Numbered from the stretch's first letter, positions 1-7,856 are shown. The stretch: 16,373 nt of DNA from Halanaerobiales bacterium (GCA_023128035.1 JAGMES010000095.1:1-16373); one strand, 5' to 3'. The notes: generated by a model from the letters alone, not told the origin. Numbers and translations are program-made.

Positions 1-69
1 AAGCCCCGATATTCAGCTTTAGCTGGACGAGTTCACTCTGAAGGTGAAAAGATTATAAACTTTCATTAA
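1..69 (+). CDS. C-terminal end of an unidentified protein (partial)
   Basis: Frame 1 is open from the window edge to a TAA at 67-69 and encodes the last 22 residues of a protein ending in INFH. The other two plus-strand frames close early, at a TAG and a TGA. The stop lies 27 bases before the typA promoter, so this gene is upstream of typA but probably not in its transcript. I do not recognise the family from this fragment, and a chance open frame of this length cannot be excluded. Confidence 0.45.
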   Translation, partial: KPRYSALAGRVHSEGEKIINFH

Positions 70-95
70 TATAATTAGTTTTAAAATAGAGAGAA

Positions 96-124
96 TTGAC
101 TTATTGGGTCAGGTAATGTACAAT
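96..124 (+). promoter_or_regulatory. Sigma-A promoter of typA
   Basis: TTGACT at 96-101 and TACAAT at 119-124 are separated by exactly 17 bases. Each box is one mismatch from consensus. The start codon lies 65 bases downstream of the -10 box, giving a leader of roughly 58 bases with no obvious structure. Confidence 0.75.
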
Positions 125-188
125 GGAAATGTTGGTCTTTAATTGTGAAAATTCGTTAATGAATATATAAAGAAAGAGGTAGGAAGAA

Positions 189-1991
189 ATGAGACGAGAG
201 AACTTACGAAATATTGCTATTATAGCACACGTTGATCATGGAAAGACGACATTAGTAGATGGTATGTTTCGCCAAAGTGGTGTTTTTCGTGAAAATCAAA
301 GAGTGCAAGAGCGAGTGATGGATTCGAATGATCTAGAGCGAGAACGTGGAATAACTATTTTATCTAAGAATACTGGAATTCAATATGGTGATGTTAAGAT
401 AAATATTGTAGATACTCCTGGACATGCTGATTTTGGTGGAGAGGTTGAACGGGTGTTGACAATGGTTGACGGCGTTTTGCTTTTAATTGATGCTTTTGAG
501 GGTCCGATGCCTCAGACACGGTTTGTTTTGAAAAAAGCTTTAGAATTAAAATTAAAGCCAGTTATAGTTGTGAATAAAATGGATAGACCAGATGCACGTC
601 CTCTTGAGGTCCTGGATTTGACTTATGATCTGTTTATAGATTTGGGCGCAGATGAAGAACAACTTGATTTTCCTGTAGTTTATGCTTCTGCTAAAAATAG
701 TACTTCATCATTAGATATAGATGAAATAGGGACAAATCTAGAACCTCTCTTTAATGCAATTTTGGAGCATATACCTGCTCCTACTTTGGAAAATGATGGT
801 CCTTTGCAAATGATCGTTTCTACTATTGATTACGATGATTATGTTGGAAGAATTGCTATAGGTAGAATAAATCGTGGTAGTATGACTGTTAATCAACAGG
901 TCGCCTTGTGTAAGACAACTGGTGAGAAATTTCCAGGTAAGGTGGTACGGATATATAATTATCATGGTCTAAAAAGGCAGGAACAACAAGAGGCCTCATG
1001 GGGTGAAATTGTAGCAGTGGTCGGTATTGATGGTGTAAATATTGGAGATACGATTACAGCTATTGAATGCCCTGAACCATTGCCTTTTATTAAAATTGAT
1101 GAGCCAACATTATCCATGGAATTTAGCGTTAATACTAGTCCTTTTTCAGGCCAAGAAGGGGACTATGTCACTTCTAGACAATTAAGAGCTCGTCTGACGC
1201 GTGAATTGGAAAGTAACGTAGCATTACGTGTAGAAGAGACAGATAGCCCAGATACTTTTAGAATTTCTGGTCGTGGTGAGTTGCATCTTTCTATTTTAAT
1301 CGAAACCATGCGCCGTGAGGGATATGAAATCCAAGTTTCCAAGCCAAAAGTAATATTTAAGGTTATTGATGGTAAGAAACAAGAACCTTATGAGTTGGCT
1401 ACCATTGACATTCCTGAAGAGTTTATTGGTGTAGTTATGGAGAAGATGGGTATTAGAAAAGGTGAATTGGTTAATATGAAATCTCAGAATCAGGGATATC
1501 TAAGATTAGAGTTTTTAATTCCAGCTCGTGGTTTGATTGGATATCGTTCAGAATTTTTGACTGATACAAAAGGAAATGGAATTTTAAATCATACTCATCA
1601 TAGTTATGGTCAGATTAAAGGAGAAATGCTTGGTAGAAATCGTGGTTCTTTGGTTGCCTTAGAAATAGGAGAAGCCACAACTTACGGGATTTTTAACGCT
1701 CAAGGTCGAGGTGTAATCTTTGTAAAACCTGGTGTTAAGATTTATGAAGGAATGGTTATTGGAGAAAACACACGTGATTCTGATATGGTGGTCAATGTTT
1801 GTAAGAAAAAGAAGTTAGATAATATGCGAGCATCAGGCTCAGATGATAGTCTTGTCCTTTCTCCTCCACGCGAGATGAGTTTAGAGCAAGCACTTAATTT
1901 TATTGCAGATGATGAGTTGCTGGAAATTACCCCGAAGAATTTCAGGGTTCGTAAACGTTTATTAAGTGAGAAGGCAAGACGGCGGAGTTAA
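189..1991 (+). CDS. typA: Ribosome-associated translational GTPase TypA/BipA
   Basis: This is a translation-factor GTPase of the EF-G/LepA superfamily. The family binds 70S ribosomes and acts in stress or cold adaptation and in 50S subunit assembly. The 600-residue length is normal for TypA. The G-domain motifs are intact: P-loop AHVDHGKT at 13-20, switch I RERGITI at 51-57, G3 DTPGHADF at 75-82, G4 NKMDRPD at 129-135 and G5 SAKN at 167-170. The rest fits the beta-barrel, EF-G-like alpha/beta and TypA-specific C-terminal domains, including the typical [10 protein letters not shown] and [12 protein letters not shown] segments and a basic tail ending in RRRS. The ATG at 189 follows GAGGT at 176-180. 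The gene has its own promoter and a terminator just downstream, so it is probably monocistronic. Nothing is unusual about it. Confidence 0.97.
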   Translation: MRRENLRNIAIIAHVDHGKTTLVDGMFRQSGVFRENQRVQERVMDSNDLERERGITILSKNTGIQYGDVKINIVDTPGHADFGGEVERVLTMVDGVLLLIDAFEGPMPQTRFVLKKALELKLKPVIVVNKMDRPDARPLEVLDLTYDLFIDLGADEEQLDFPVVYASAKNSTSSLDIDEIGTNLEPLFNAILEHIPAPTLENDGPLQMIVSTIDYDDYVGRIAIGRINRGSMTVNQQVALCKTTGEKFPGKVVRIYNYHGLKRQEQQEASWGEIVAVVGIDGVNIGDTITAIECPEPLPFIKIDEPTLSMEFSVNTSPFSGQEGDYVTSRQLRARLTRELESNVALRVEETDSPDTFRISGRGELHLSILIETMRREGYEIQVSKPKVIFKVIDGKKQEPYELATIDIPEEFIGVVMEKMGIRKGELVNMKSQNQGYLRLEFLIPARGLIGYRSEFLTDTKGNGILNHTHHSYGQIKGEMLGRNRGSLVALEIGEATTYGIFNAQGRGVIFVKPGVKIYEGMVIGENTRDSDMVVNVCKKKKLDNMRASGSDDSLVLSPPREMSLEQALNFIADDELLEITPKNFRVRKRLLSEKARRRS

Positions 1992-2013
1992 GGAATTGAA
2001 TATGAATGATATG

Positions 2014-2049
2014 AAAGTCAGAATGCTGAAAAGTGTTTTGACTTTTTTT
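2014..2049 (+). terminator. Rho-independent terminator of typA
   Basis: AAAGTCA at 2014-2020 pairs with TGACTTT at 2039-2045. The stem continues inward to C2026:G2033 with three G-U pairs, closing on a loop of TGAAAA. A run of seven T (2043-2049) forms the end of the stem and the U-tract. It begins 23 bases after the typA stop. The stem is A/U-rich, so strength is uncertain. Confidence 0.6.
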
Positions 2050-2106
2050 GTAAAAATTTTGTTTTAATGAAGGTAAATCTGATTTTTTGTTGAAAACAAA
2101 TAGAAA

Positions 2107-2223
2107 TCTAAAACTTTCAAAGTATTTTGGTTCAGTTTTTTCTCCTTCACAGACTATTAAAATTCGCGGTCTGCGATCTCTAGTAGCAACCTTTCTTTTT
2201 CTAAATAAATCGTCACTCCCCAT
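2107..2223 (-). pseudogene. RloB-like protein, 3'-truncated remnant
   Basis: The minus-strand frame begins with ATG at 2223-2221 and reads MGSDDLFRKRK, then PRILIVCEGEKTEPKYFESF. This is recognisable as the N-terminus of the RloB family, whose hallmark is the ILIVCEGEKTEPxYF strand-loop. RloB proteins are around 200 residues, but here recognisable sequence stops after about residue 39. The frame then runs through AT-rich sequence and antisense into the 3' end of typA before stopping at 1942. Only about 115 bases separate the last recognisable codon from typA, so the missing part has no room to exist in another frame. The start overlaps the ATPase stop by 11 bases, the translational coupling expected of an intact rloA-rloB operon. 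The product is presumably non-functional. The truncation is seen; its mechanism is inferred to be a deletion at the typA side. Confidence 0.75.
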
Positions 2224-3508
2224 TCTGTTCACTTGCCTCAATCTCATCTAAAACGAAATCAAAGTTCCCAATAAAAGGAATTGCGCCATATTTGCCCAAA
2301 AGATAGTCTTTGTTAAAAGTAGCATCCTTCCTGATCTTATATTCAACCAATGAATATAAATCTGTTGCTCCAAAATGATCTTTTTCAGTAAACCAGATTT
2401 GGTCTCTCCGAAAAACTTTGTTACTAAGGATATTAGTATCATGTGTAGTAAAAATTAATTGAGCATTTTTTGAGTTAGATTTTGACTGAAATAATTTTAT
2501 AATAAAAAAAATCAACAATGGATGTAAACTTGAATCAAGTTCATCAATTAACAAAACTTTTCCGGAAAGCAAAGTGTCCAAAATCGGGCCTAAAAGAGAA
2601 TATAAAATTTTTGTACCTTTTGATTCATTTACATCTAAATCAAATTTTTCATGTGAGACAAATTCGCCATATTCATTATATTTTTTGTAAAAGAAATTTA
2701 CGTCTGTAACATTGGTTGGAAATTCAAAATGAACTTTTTTGTTATTTTCTTTAAACAATTCAAAAGTATTAACAACTTCTGAAGGTATATCATTGTCTAC
2801 TATTTCAACATTGTCAATTCTAAGATCCGCTATTTGTAAACATTGTAAAATGGTTTTTTTCATTTTTTCATTTGATTTAAGTAATAGATTTGTTATACGC
2901 TGATTATTTTTATCATTATTATTAATAATATTAAACCTATTAAACCAGTTTAAAATTTTATTGGAAATTTCTCCATTAAACTGAGCTACAACTGATATAA
3001 AGAGTGCATTGTTTCTAGTTTTTTCTTCTAAGCCAATACTTTCTTTAAAATGTTTAGTAATACTGTACTCTGTTTTTTCTCTTTCAAAAAGCTTTACTTC
3101 TCTTATATTAGGTGTATAGAATAACCATTCACTTACGACTTCAGACGTAGTTACTTGAAAGCCATATCTATATTTAATATTTTTATAAATAAAGATAATT
3201 TCAAAAGAACTTGGTTCATTAACAGTTGAAGTATTTAATCTAAATGGTTCAACCCCGATAGATTCTTCTGCCATCATGTTTTTTGCAGAGTTTTTAATGA
3301 GGTCTTTCATAGCAAACATTGCTGCAAATAAATTGCTTTTTCCACTGGCATTAGCTCCATAAAGCACACTACTTTTAAGTAAACTAATTTTATCATTAAA
3401 TTTAAAAGTGTGTGTATCAGTATATTCTTTTTTATTTGATGCAATCATGCTAAAAGTGACTGGGTCTTTAAAAGATAAGAAATTGGCAACACTAAATTCT
3501 AATAACAT
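2213..3508 (-). CDS. RloA-like AAA ATPase (AAA_15/OLD-like family)
   Basis: This is an ABC/SMC-like ATPase of the type found beside RloB in accessory loci, often with restriction or abortive-infection genes. All nucleotide-binding elements are visible in the 431 residues: N-terminal strand FSVANFLSFKD, Walker A GANASGKSN at 51-59, a degenerate signature ESKGTKIL at 295-302, Walker B VLLIDELDSSLHP at 318-330 and the H-loop TTHDTNILS at 354-362. The following RRDQIWFTEKD segment and KDYLLGKYGAIPFIG are typical of this family. The ATG at 3508 follows a perfect AGGAGGTGA 5 bases away. The frame looks intact, but its partner rloB, which overlaps its stop, is truncated. Whether the ATPase still has a role alone is unknown. 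The gene is Asn/Lys-rich and AT-rich compared with the flanking housekeeping genes, consistent with transfer, though this was not quantified. Confidence 0.85.
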   Translation of the reverse strand: MLLEFSVANFLSFKDPVTFSMIASNKKEYTDTHTFKFNDKISLLKSSVLYGANASGKSNLFAAMFAMKDLIKNSAKNMMAEESIGVEPFRLNTSTVNEPSSFEIIFIYKNIKYRYGFQVTTSEVVSEWLFYTPNIREVKLFEREKTEYSITKHFKESIGLEEKTRNNALFISVVAQFNGEISNKILNWFNRFNIINNNDKNNQRITNLLLKSNEKMKKTILQCLQIADLRIDNVEIVDNDIPSEVVNTFELFKENNKKVHFEFPTNVTDVNFFYKKYNEYGEFVSHEKFDLDVNESKGTKILYSLLGPILDTLLSGKVLLIDELDSSLHPLLIFFIIKLFQSKSNSKNAQLIFTTHDTNILSNKVFRRDQIWFTEKDHFGATDLYSLVEYKIRKDATFNKDYLLGKYGAIPFIGNFDFVLDEIEASEQNGE

Positions 3509-3528
3509 ATTTTCACCTCCTATGATAT

Positions 3529-3557
3529 ATTATATCCTTTTATTTGCACTTTTAAAA
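3529..3557 (-). promoter_or_regulatory. Candidate promoter of the rloA-like gene
   Basis: On the minus strand a perfect TATAAT (complement of 3529-3534) lies 8 bases upstream of the AGGAGGTGA site. At 17-base spacing the -35 box is TTTTAA (complement of 3552-3557), only a partial match to TTGACA. That -35 position falls inside the 16-bp palindrome at 3546-3561, so a bound protein there would block the promoter. Confidence 0.45.
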
Positions 3558-3561
3558 GTGC
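3546..3561. repeat. 16-bp perfect palindrome, candidate operator
   Basis: GCACTTTTAAAAGTGC is a perfect palindrome overlapping the predicted -35 region of the rloA-like gene. No T-tract follows it on the minus strand, so an operator fits better than a terminator. No regulator gene is visible nearby. Confidence 0.5.
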
Positions 3562-3584
3562 TTTTTGTGATTTTTTCACAAAAA
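3562..3584. repeat. 9-bp inverted repeat, TGTGA-N5-TCACA core
   Basis: TTTTTGTGA at 3562-3570 and TCACAAAAA at 3576-3584 are perfect inverted repeats around a 5-base centre. They directly abut the 16-bp palindrome. The half-sites resemble CRP/FNR or Rex half-sites, but the spacing is one base shorter than those consensus sites. The U-tract needed for a terminator is missing on either strand's 3' side. Confidence 0.4.
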
Positions 3585-3667
3585 AATTAATTAAGTAACT
3601 ATATTAGTAGAGATAACAGGTACATTATTTTCATAAATCTGATAAAAAATATTCCTCAAATAAAATT

Positions 3668-3697
3668 GAAGCTATCGATATACCTACCAACAGCTTC
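3668..3697 (-). terminator. Weak hairpin downstream of the ZIP gene
   Basis: On the minus strand GAAGCTGTTG pairs with CGATAGCTTC (8 Watson-Crick and 2 G-U pairs) around a 10-base loop. An AATTTTATTT tract follows. It lies about 55 bases beyond the ZIP stop. The long loop and broken T-tract make it a weak candidate. Confidence 0.3.
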
Positions 3698-3706
3698 TTT
3701 AAGTAT

Positions 3707-3741
3707 TTTCTAATTCTTAACTCTCAACTCTTAATTCTTAA
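3707..3741. repeat. Degenerate heptanucleotide tandem repeat
   Basis: Five consecutive 7-base units read TTTCTAA, TTCTTAA, CTCTCAA, CTCTTAA and TTCTTAA. All fit YTYTYAA apart from one position in the first copy. The array ends in a run of T immediately before the ZIP stop codon. It is non-coding and of unknown role, and could be a simple slippage repeat. Confidence 0.55.
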
Positions 3742-3749
3742 TTTTTTTT

Positions 3750-4577
3750 TTACCCCAACACATTATCCAAAAACATCATTATAACAAATCCAATCAGCAG
3801 AAAATGAGTTGCTATCTTCGAAGCAACACCTTGTTGGGTCTCAGGAATGATCTCAGAAGCTATAACAAAGAGCATTGCACCTGCTGCAAAAGCAAGACTC
3901 AAAGGTAAAAATGGTTTTGCAATGGAGACTAGACCTACACCTAAAAGTCCACCTATAGGCTCTACAAGACCTGTGGCGAGGGCGATAAGAAATGCTCGTG
4001 TTGGAGAAAAGCCTATTTTTACAAACGGTAAGGCGACTGCTAAGCCCTCTGGGATATTCTGTAGTCCTATTGCAATAGCTAAACTAACCCCATTTGCTAT
4101 ATTACCATCTCCAAAGCCAACACCTACAGCTAGACCTTCAGGGAAGTTATGTAAGGTGATTGCTATTGCAAATAGCCAAACTTTTTTTAAATTTTCTTTA
4201 TCAGTAATAGTTTGAAGACTATTAGTTCCATGACCGTTTCCATTACCATTTAGACGGGAATTGGTCAAAAGGTTAGTATCAGGAAAAAATTTATCAAGTA
4301 AATCAAGAACAATACCTCCAATTAACATTCCTAATACGGTAATGCCTGCCCCTTTAACACCTCCGCCTCCAGCCTCAATTGCAGGTAGAATTAAGCTAAA
4401 GGAAGTGGCGGCTAACATAACACCTGCGGCGAAACCTAGAGAACAGTCTAGAAAGTTTTTAGAGAATTTACGCTTAAAAAAGATTGGGATTGCGCCAATT
4501 CCAGTCGCAAAACCTGTGGCTAAACTTGCTAAGAGTCCGAGCTGAATGAGACTTAAATTTTGAAGAAAGTCAAACAT
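3750..4577 (-). CDS. ZIP family metal transporter (GufA/ZupT-like)
   Basis: This is an inner-membrane permease predicted to import zinc or related divalent cations. With the start used here it has 275 residues and about eight hydrophobic segments. The family's metal-site helices are plain: HNFPEGLAVGVG from residue 143 and QNIPEGLAVALP from 173, plus an EIIPE motif near 242-246. A variable loop containing GNGNGHG lies near residues 110-117 between TM3 and TM4, the usual place for the ZIP loop, though it is poor in histidine. The start is ATG at 4577 because AAAGGAGGT sits 6 bases before it; an in-frame ATG at 4610 lies upstream of that site and would put it inside the gene. The gene is divergent from gltX. 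Metal specificity cannot be read from the sequence, and no clear Zur, Fur or MntR box was seen. Confidence 0.9.
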   Translation of the reverse strand: MFDFLQNLSLIQLGLLASLATGFATGIGAIPIFFKRKFSKNFLDCSLGFAAGVMLAATSFSLILPAIEAGGGGVKGAGITVLGMLIGGIVLDLLDKFFPDTNLLTNSRLNGNGNGHGTNSLQTITDKENLKKVWLFAIAITLHNFPEGLAVGVGFGDGNIANGVSLAIAIGLQNIPEGLAVALPFVKIGFSPTRAFLIALATGLVEPIGGLLGVGLVSIAKPFLPLSLAFAAGAMLFVIASEIIPETQQGVASKIATHFLLIGFVIMMFLDNVLG

Positions 4578-4683
4578 CGGTCTACCTCCTTTATAGTATC
4601 TTCTTCCCATAATATGTTACCTGAATTGGGTTTGTGAGAAAAAGGAATTAAAGGACATTTATCAGGCAAAACTAAAACAAAAA

Positions 4684-4713
4684 TTGACATAGAAAAAAGA
4701 CCAGTGCTATAAT
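4684..4713 (+). promoter_or_regulatory. Strong extended -10 promoter of gltX
   Basis: A perfect TTGACA at 4684-4689 and a perfect TATAAT at 4708-4713 are separated by 18 bases. A TG at 4705-4706 gives the extended -10 form TGCTATAAT. The leader to the ATG is only about 30 bases, leaving no room for a T-box. Confidence 0.88.
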
Positions 4714-4749
4714 AATGAAGAGGTATAAGTTAAAGGAGGTTTTTTAAGG

Positions 4750-6198
4750 ATGTCAGATGTAAGAGTACGTTTTGCCCCAAGTCCAACAGGTTATCTTCAT
4801 GTTGGAAGTTTGCGTTCAGCATTGTATAACTATTTGTTGGCTAGAAAGAATGGTGGAAAAGTTATTTTACGGATTGAGGATACAGATAGGGAGCGGTTAG
4901 TAGAAGATGCCATTGAAAAGATGATTTCTACTTTTGAGCGTGTTAATATTAAATTTGATGAAGGGCCAGCTCAGGGTGGTGAGTATGGTCCATATATTCA
5001 ATCCGAAAGATTTGGACTATATCCAAAGTATGCTAAGCAATTAGTAGAATCGGGTCATGCCTATTACTGCTTCTGTACAAAGGAAGATTTAGATGAGATG
5101 CGTAAAGGGCAGTTGGAAGCGAATTTACCAACAATGTATGATAAGCGTTGCTCAAAGCTTTCAAAAGAAGAAGTTGAAAGACGTCTTGCGGTAGGCGAGT
5201 CGCACGTAATTCGGTTGAATATCCCTAAAGGTCGAACCATATCTTATGATGATCTGGTTCATGGTACAACTAGTTTTGAATCAGATCTTGTAGATGATCA
5301 AGTTTTACTTAAATCAGATGGTTTCCCTACATACCATATGGCAGTTGTTGTTGATGACCATCATATGGGAATTTCCCATGTTCTTAGAGCTGATGAATGG
5401 ATTATCAGTACAGCAAAACATATTTTGCTGTATGAAGCTTTGGGTTGGGAACCGCCAAAATTTGCTCATATTCCGCTGCTAGTTAATGCAGATGGTAAAA
5501 AATTGAGCAAGCGTGATGGAGATGTGGCAGTAGAAGATTACTTGAAAAAAGGTTTTCTGCCAGAAGCTTTAATTAACTATCTAGCCTTATTAGGTTGGAA
5601 TCCAGGTACTGATGAAGAATTCTTTACATTAGAAGAGTTAGAGGAACGGTTCTCTTTAGATCGGGTTAATGATTCTCCTGGCGTTTTTGATGTAGAAAAA
5701 TTAAAATGGATGAATGGTAAGTATATCCGTGCAAAAGAAATGGATGAACTTGCAGAATTGGTCAAGCCTTATGTTCTTGATGCTTCGCGTGCACGCGCTA
5801 TTGCTATTCCTGAAGATGAACAACGATTTAAATGGATGATTGAAGCAATCTATCAGGACTTAGATTATCTGGCTCAAGTTCCTGAAAAGCTGGAAATTTT
5901 CTATAGAGATAATTTTGAGGTTACTGATACAGATTCTTTAGAAATGCTTCGACTGGATTCTTCAAAGAAGCTATTTAGCATTTTAAAAGAAAAGCTTGGT
6001 GAAGTTGAGAAGGTTAATCCAGATGATTTTAAAGCTATGCTTAAAGCTTCTGGAAAGGAAGCAGGAGCGAAGGGCAAATTGCTCTTTATGCCTACACGTC
6101 TTGCTCTTACTGGTGAGCAACACGGGCCAGATTTAATGCTCTTATGCTGTGGTCTAGGTAAGGATAAGATGATTGAGCTTTTAAATAGATGGGTGTGA
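4750..6198 (+). CDS. gltX: Glutamate--tRNA ligase
   Basis: This class I aminoacyl-tRNA synthetase attaches glutamate to tRNA-Glu in the cytoplasm. The 482-residue length is typical. The N-terminal ATP site reads RFAPSPTGYLHVGSLRSAL with the HIGH-equivalent HVGS at 17-20, and the KMSKS-equivalent KLSKRDG is at 251-257. C107, C109 and C134 (YYCFC then MYDKRC) resemble the zinc-binding insert of many bacterial GluRS enzymes. The C-terminal part is the alpha-helical anticodon-binding region. The start follows AAAGGAGGT by 9 bases. It is monocistronic, between a strong promoter and a bidirectional terminator. Whether it also charges tRNA-Gln, as in many Firmicutes lacking GlnRS, cannot be decided here. 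Confidence 0.97.
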   Translation: MSDVRVRFAPSPTGYLHVGSLRSALYNYLLARKNGGKVILRIEDTDRERLVEDAIEKMISTFERVNIKFDEGPAQGGEYGPYIQSERFGLYPKYAKQLVESGHAYYCFCTKEDLDEMRKGQLEANLPTMYDKRCSKLSKEEVERRLAVGESHVIRLNIPKGRTISYDDLVHGTTSFESDLVDDQVLLKSDGFPTYHMAVVVDDHHMGISHVLRADEWIISTAKHILLYEALGWEPPKFAHIPLLVNADGKKLSKRDGDVAVEDYLKKGFLPEALINYLALLGWNPGTDEEFFTLEELEERFSLDRVNDSPGVFDVEKLKWMNGKYIRAKEMDELAELVKPYVLDASRARAIAIPEDEQRFKWMIEAIYQDLDYLAQVPEKLEIFYRDNFEVTDTDSLEMLRLDSSKKLFSILKEKLGEVEKVNPDDFKAMLKASGKEAGAKGKLLFMPTRLALTGEQHGPDLMLLCCGLGKDKMIELLNRWV

Positions 6199-6203
6199 GT
6201 TGA

Positions 6204-6238
6204 AAAAAGGAACCCCTTGTCACAAGGGGTTCCTTTTT
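6204..6238. terminator. Bidirectional terminator between gltX and the DUF3343 gene
   Basis: A 16-bp perfect stem runs from AAAAAGG (from 6204) to CCTTTTT (to 6238), with a GGAACCCC core and a TCA loop. A-runs and T-runs on opposite sides give a U-tract to both transcripts. It begins 6 bases after the gltX stop and overlaps the stop codon of the convergent minus-strand gene at 6237-6239. Confidence 0.92.
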
Positions 6239-6506
6239 AAAATCCAAAAAACTTATCTAAAAGACTAGTCTTCTCTCGAGGTTTAATCAGATGTATTCCC
6301 TCAATCTCTACATTTGCCTCTTCCAAAATCAACTTAAGCTCTAGTTTCATCTCTGGGTCAATTCTAATCACTTCACCACAGTTAGAGGTAAGTTCCCTTG
6401 GAATAGGAGCTAAAGGGATTTTATAATTTTTTTCTTTAAGAGCCTTTTCTGCTTTTAGAGCATGATAGGTTGAGGGAAAAGTAAATACTAGATATTCTTT
6501 TGACAT
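6237..6506 (-). CDS. DUF3343 putative Se/S carrier-like protein
   Basis: This is a small soluble protein of 89 residues. The family is found beside selenium and sulfur mobilisation genes and is proposed to carry activated Se or S on a conserved cysteine; that role is not well proven experimentally. The N-terminus YLVFTFPSTYHALKAEKAL matches the family opening. The core APIPRELTSNCG around the single Cys43 matches the usual PxPRxxSSxCG motif. The start is ATG at 6506, 12 bases after the yedE stop, and its AGGAG overlaps the yedE TAG, so the two genes are very probably translated from one mRNA. Pairing with yedE supports a role in selenium handling. Confidence 0.85.
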   Translation of the reverse strand: MSKEYLVFTFPSTYHALKAEKALKEKNYKIPLAPIPRELTSNCGEVIRIDPEMKLELKLILEEANVEIEGIHLIKPREKTSLLDKFFGF

Positions 6507-6518
6507 TTATTTTTTCTC

Positions 6519-7616
6519 CTAAACAGTTTTAGCAACTGAAGAATTTTTTTGATTTTTTCTAGTCCGATATGCTTCTGTAAAGAAATATCCTGTTATAAGC
6601 ACTGTAACTAAACCGATGAGCACAGCTATTTGACCGTTTGAAGTAACACCTTTACCACTACCAGCAAGACCAAAATTGTGAGAGAATCCTGCTCCTAAAA
6701 TCATACCAATAACTACAATTGCATTATCTAAATTACCATCAGCAGATCTCATTAATTGACGTAATGGACAACCACCTGCTAAAATTGCACAGATACCTAC
6801 TAAAGCCATGCCTAAGAATGACCAGAGATGATCACTATGAGCTCCAGGTTGACCAGTAAATCCTAATTTAAATTGACCGAATAGTATATTAAAGATTAGA
6901 GCAGATGCAAAGAGAGCAATATAACCCTGAAAGAGTTGAGATCCTTTGCCTAGCATCATATCACGATATCCTCCAGCAAAACAGAAACCTGAACGTTGAG
7001 CTAAAAAGCCTACAATGAGACCAGCAATAAGGGTGATTACGATTGGTGTAGTCATAGCTCCAGGGCCAGCTTGACTAAAAGCGATAAAAGCAGGTCTGAT
7101 CAGAAGAAATACTAATAAGCCTACCATTAACGATGGCAAGATCCACCCACTTACCTGAGTTTCAGAAGGAGTTGGTTTACCCAGAGTAAAACCTTTTTTA
7201 AGATAGAAGGTTCCAATAGCTGCACCAAAAATAAAACCTAAAAGACCAGCGATAGCATTTAAATCACCACCAGCAAGACGTAAAACAGCACGGAGAGGAC
7301 AACCTAAAAATACTAAAGCACCAATCATCATAAATACACCATAAAGAAGACGAAGCATACTATCAGAACTACCACGAGTTTTGAATTCTTTAAATTTTAA
7401 CACAGCAAAAAATGCGCCCAAAACCAGACCGATAATTTCAGGTCGGATATATTGAACAGGGCCAGCAGTGTGTAACTTGACTGCACCCGCTATATCCCTA
7501 AGAAAACAGGCAATACAAAAGCCCATGTTTCCTGGGTTTCCAAATTTGACCAATAACGCTCCTAAAAATCCGATGATGACACCTGTTAAGATAATTAACT
7601 TATGACGCTTATCCAT
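6519..7616 (-). CDS. yedE: YedE family putative selenium transporter
   Basis: This multi-spanning membrane protein of the YeeE/YedE (DUF395) superfamily is thought to import a selenium compound for SelD-dependent selenium use; the selenium role is genomic inference for the family. The two pseudo-symmetric halves are clear. The first has NMGFCIACFLRD at 30-41 and GCPLR at 105-109; the second has GFCFAGGYRD at 210-219 and GGCPLR at 281-286. These are the family's cysteine sites. I start at ATG 7616 (365 residues) because AGAGGAGGTT lies about 10 bases upstream. An in-frame TTG at 7646 would translate that Shine-Dalgarno as EEV and has no good site of its own. The gene heads a two-gene operon with the DUF3343 gene and diverges from argS. 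Confidence 0.88.
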   Translation of the reverse strand: MDKRHKLIILTGVIIGFLGALLVKFGNPGNMGFCIACFLRDIAGAVKLHTAGPVQYIRPEIIGLVLGAFFAVLKFKEFKTRGSSDSMLRLLYGVFMMIGALVFLGCPLRAVLRLAGGDLNAIAGLLGFIFGAAIGTFYLKKGFTLGKPTPSETQVSGWILPSLMVGLLVFLLIRPAFIAFSQAGPGAMTTPIVITLIAGLIVGFLAQRSGFCFAGGYRDMMLGKGSQLFQGYIALFASALIFNILFGQFKLGFTGQPGAHSDHLWSFLGMALVGICAILAGGCPLRQLMRSADGNLDNAIVVIGMILGAGFSHNFGLAGSGKGVTSNGQIAVLIGLVTVLITGYFFTEAYRTRKNQKNSSVAKTV

Positions 7617-7752
7617 TTTTGAAACAACCTCCTCTAAAATGTTCAATATTTATTTCCCTTCAAAATATATATTCTAAATCAATTATAAAATTCCTTTATA
7701 ATAAGAATAATTTTTTTTAATACTCTAATGAAAGAGAAAAATTGATGCAAGA

Positions 7753-7818
7753 TTATCATTATTTTCCCTTAAGGACTTGTAAAATGTTCTTAAATTAGTT
7801 ACACTTAAATAATGATAA
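7753..7818. repeat. Nested inverted repeats in the yedE-argS intergenic region
   Basis: The outer arms TTATCATTATTT (7753-7764) and AAATAATGATAA (7807-7818) are a perfect 12-base inverted repeat. Inside them TTAAGGAC (7769-7776) pairs with GTTCTTAA (7786-7793) with one G-U pair. A possible argS promoter, TTGTAA at 7777-7782 and TACACT at 7800-7805 with 17-base spacing, lies within the structure. It could be an operator shared by the divergent genes, or an RNA leader if argS starts further upstream. A chance match in AT-rich DNA is possible. Confidence 0.4.
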
Positions 7819-7856
7819 ATTTTTGTTTGCTATAGAAGTATAGGAGGGATAGATAC

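Noticed and set aside
3562..3584. AT-rich inverted repeat as a Rho-independent terminator
   Set aside because: No T-tract follows the stem on either strand; the T-run is in the 5' arm on the plus strand, and the stem has few G-C pairs.
3847..4545. Plus-strand open frames antisense to the ZIP gene
   Set aside because: They mirror the codon pattern of the ZIP gene, lack ribosome binding sites and are low-complexity Pro/Ala/Lys products.
7828..7836. TGCTATAGA as an extended -10 promoter for argS
   Set aside because: Transcription would start inside the Shine-Dalgarno sequence at 7842-7848, leaving an incomplete ribosome binding site.
7617..7856. T-box riboswitch upstream of argS
   Set aside because: No AGGGUGGnACCGCG-type antiterminator sequence and no adjacent terminator hairpin. 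The 4714-4749 gltX leader is also far too short for one.
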